NCBI GenBank assembly: GCA_022701925.1 | Contig: JAKONM010000354.1 | Coordinates: forward strand, 1 to 7,711 | Reading direction: 5' to 3' | Source of the DNA: Microbacteriaceae bacterium | Lineage (GTDB): Bacteria; Actinomycetota; Actinomycetes; Actinomycetales; Microbacteriaceae | DNA length: 7,711 bases | In this document: in pieces, positions 7,167-7,711 of the stretch | Position numbering within the stretch: the stretch's first letter is position 1 | Layout: the number at the start of each line of letters is the position of its first letter | The notes under the pieces: model-generated | The model's input: the letters and a program-made list of their open reading frames with translations, nothing else | The model's database searches: none | Told to the model about the DNA's origin: nothing | Position numbers and translations under genes: made by a program

Positions 7167-7711
7167 GTGGCCGAGAACGCAACCGATGCCCCTCGCCGCG
7201 TCGTCGTCGCCGAAGACGAATCCCTGATCCGCCTCGACATCGTCGAGATCCTGCGCGACAACGGATTCGACGTGGTGGGCGAGGCCGGCGACGGTGAGAC
7301 CGCCGTCCAGCTCGCGACCGAGCTGCGGCCCGACCTGGTCGTCATGGACGTGCGCATGCCGCAGCTGGACGGCATCAAGGCGGCCGAGCGGCTGACGAAG
7401 GCGCACATCGCGCCCGTCGTGCTGCTGACCGCGTTCAGCCAGAAGGAGCTGGTCGAGCAGGCCAGCGAGGCCGGGGCCCTCGCCTACGTGGTCAAGCCCT
7501 TCACGCCGAACGACCTGCTGCCCGCGATCGAGATCGCGCTGGCCCGCTACGCGCAGATCGTGGCGCTCGAGTCCGAGGTCGCCGACATGGTCGAGCGCTT
7601 CGAGACGCGCAAGCTGGTCGACCGCGCCAAGGGCCTGCTGAACGAGAAGATGGGCCTCAGCGAGCCCGAGGCGTTCCGCTGGATCCAGAAGGCCTCCATG
7701 GACCGCCGCCT
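7167..7711 (+). CDS. pdtaR: ANTAR-domain response regulator (PdtaR/Rv1626 type), 3'-truncated by the window edge
   Basis: This is a two-component response regulator that acts on RNA rather than DNA. The CheY-like receiver (about residues 11-127) has the acidic pair E16/D17, the phosphoacceptor D61 in VVMDVRMP, T88 and K110 in VVKPF. A linking helix (about 128-145) leads to the ANTAR domain (from about 146, RKLVDRAKGLLNEKMGLSEPEA). ANTAR domains bind paired RNA hairpins and prevent transcription termination. The best-known relative is mycobacterial PdtaR, phosphorylated by the kinase PdtaS; no kinase gene lies in this window. 181 codons are complete; relatives are about 200 residues, so perhaps 20 are missing. 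The GTG at 7167 is the only usable start between the in-frame stop at 7155 and the conserved RRVVVAEDE. It has no good Shine-Dalgarno (only AGG, 8 bases away), so the message is probably leaderless. pdtaR is assigned by resemblance to that family. Confidence 0.9.
   Translation, partial: MAENATDAPRRVVVAEDESLIRLDIVEILRDNGFDVVGEAGDGETAVQLATELRPDLVVMDVRMPQLDGIKAAERLTKAHIAPVVLLTAFSQKELVEQASEAGALAYVVKPFTPNDLLPAIEIALARYAQIVALESEVADMVERFETRKLVDRAKGLLNEKMGLSEPEAFRWIQKASMDRR

Noticed and set aside
7186..7188. ATG as the response regulator start
   Set aside because: It is out of frame with the receiver domain; GTG at 7167 is the only suitable start.
1..7711. A new defence, mobile or biosynthetic system
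   Set aside because: All coding sequence is accounted for by core metabolism, a tRNA and a known regulator family. There are no integrases, transposases, direct-repeat arrays, attachment-site duplications of the tRNA 3' end, or unassigned genes.

Overview
The window is a compact stretch of ordinary housekeeping chromosome from a very GC-rich bacterium, almost certainly an actinobacterium. The gene order gltB–gltD–pyk–tRNA-Leu–ANTAR response regulator, the protein sequences (for example the MRRAKIVATLGPA start of pyruvate kinase), the TAGNNT -10 boxes and a probable leaderless gene all fit Actinomycetota. I lean towards Microbacteriaceae/Micrococcales, but that placement rests on recalled protein resemblance, not on a search. 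All genes lie on the + strand and the gaps are short; no gap exceeds about 180 bases if the tRNA is counted as non-coding.

Bases 1-5457 hold the two subunits of NADPH-dependent glutamate synthase (GOGAT). gltB enters the window already running, so its amino-terminal roughly 190 residues, including the catalytic cysteine, lie upstream. It ends by overlapping gltD by 8 bases. The large subunit releases ammonia from glutamine and adds it to 2-oxoglutarate at an FMN/3Fe-4S site; the small subunit feeds electrons from NADPH through FAD and 4Fe-4S clusters.

Bases 5458-5539 separate the GOGAT operon from pyk. They hold a perfect 9-bp inverted repeat that ends directly against a plausible pyk -10 box. 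pyk (5540-6988) encodes a 482-residue pyruvate kinase whose active-site sequence predicts K+ independence.

Bases 6989-7166 hold a probable tRNA promoter, a complete tRNA-Leu(CAA) gene at 7045-7127 and a second inverted repeat running up to the next gene. From 7167 to the window end is the start of a response regulator with a CheY-like receiver and an RNA-binding ANTAR domain (PdtaR/Rv1626 type). It begins at a GTG that is probably also the first transcribed base.

I found no mobile element, CRISPR array, phage gene or unknown gene cluster. The points of interest are in the short intergenic regions, and they are modest.
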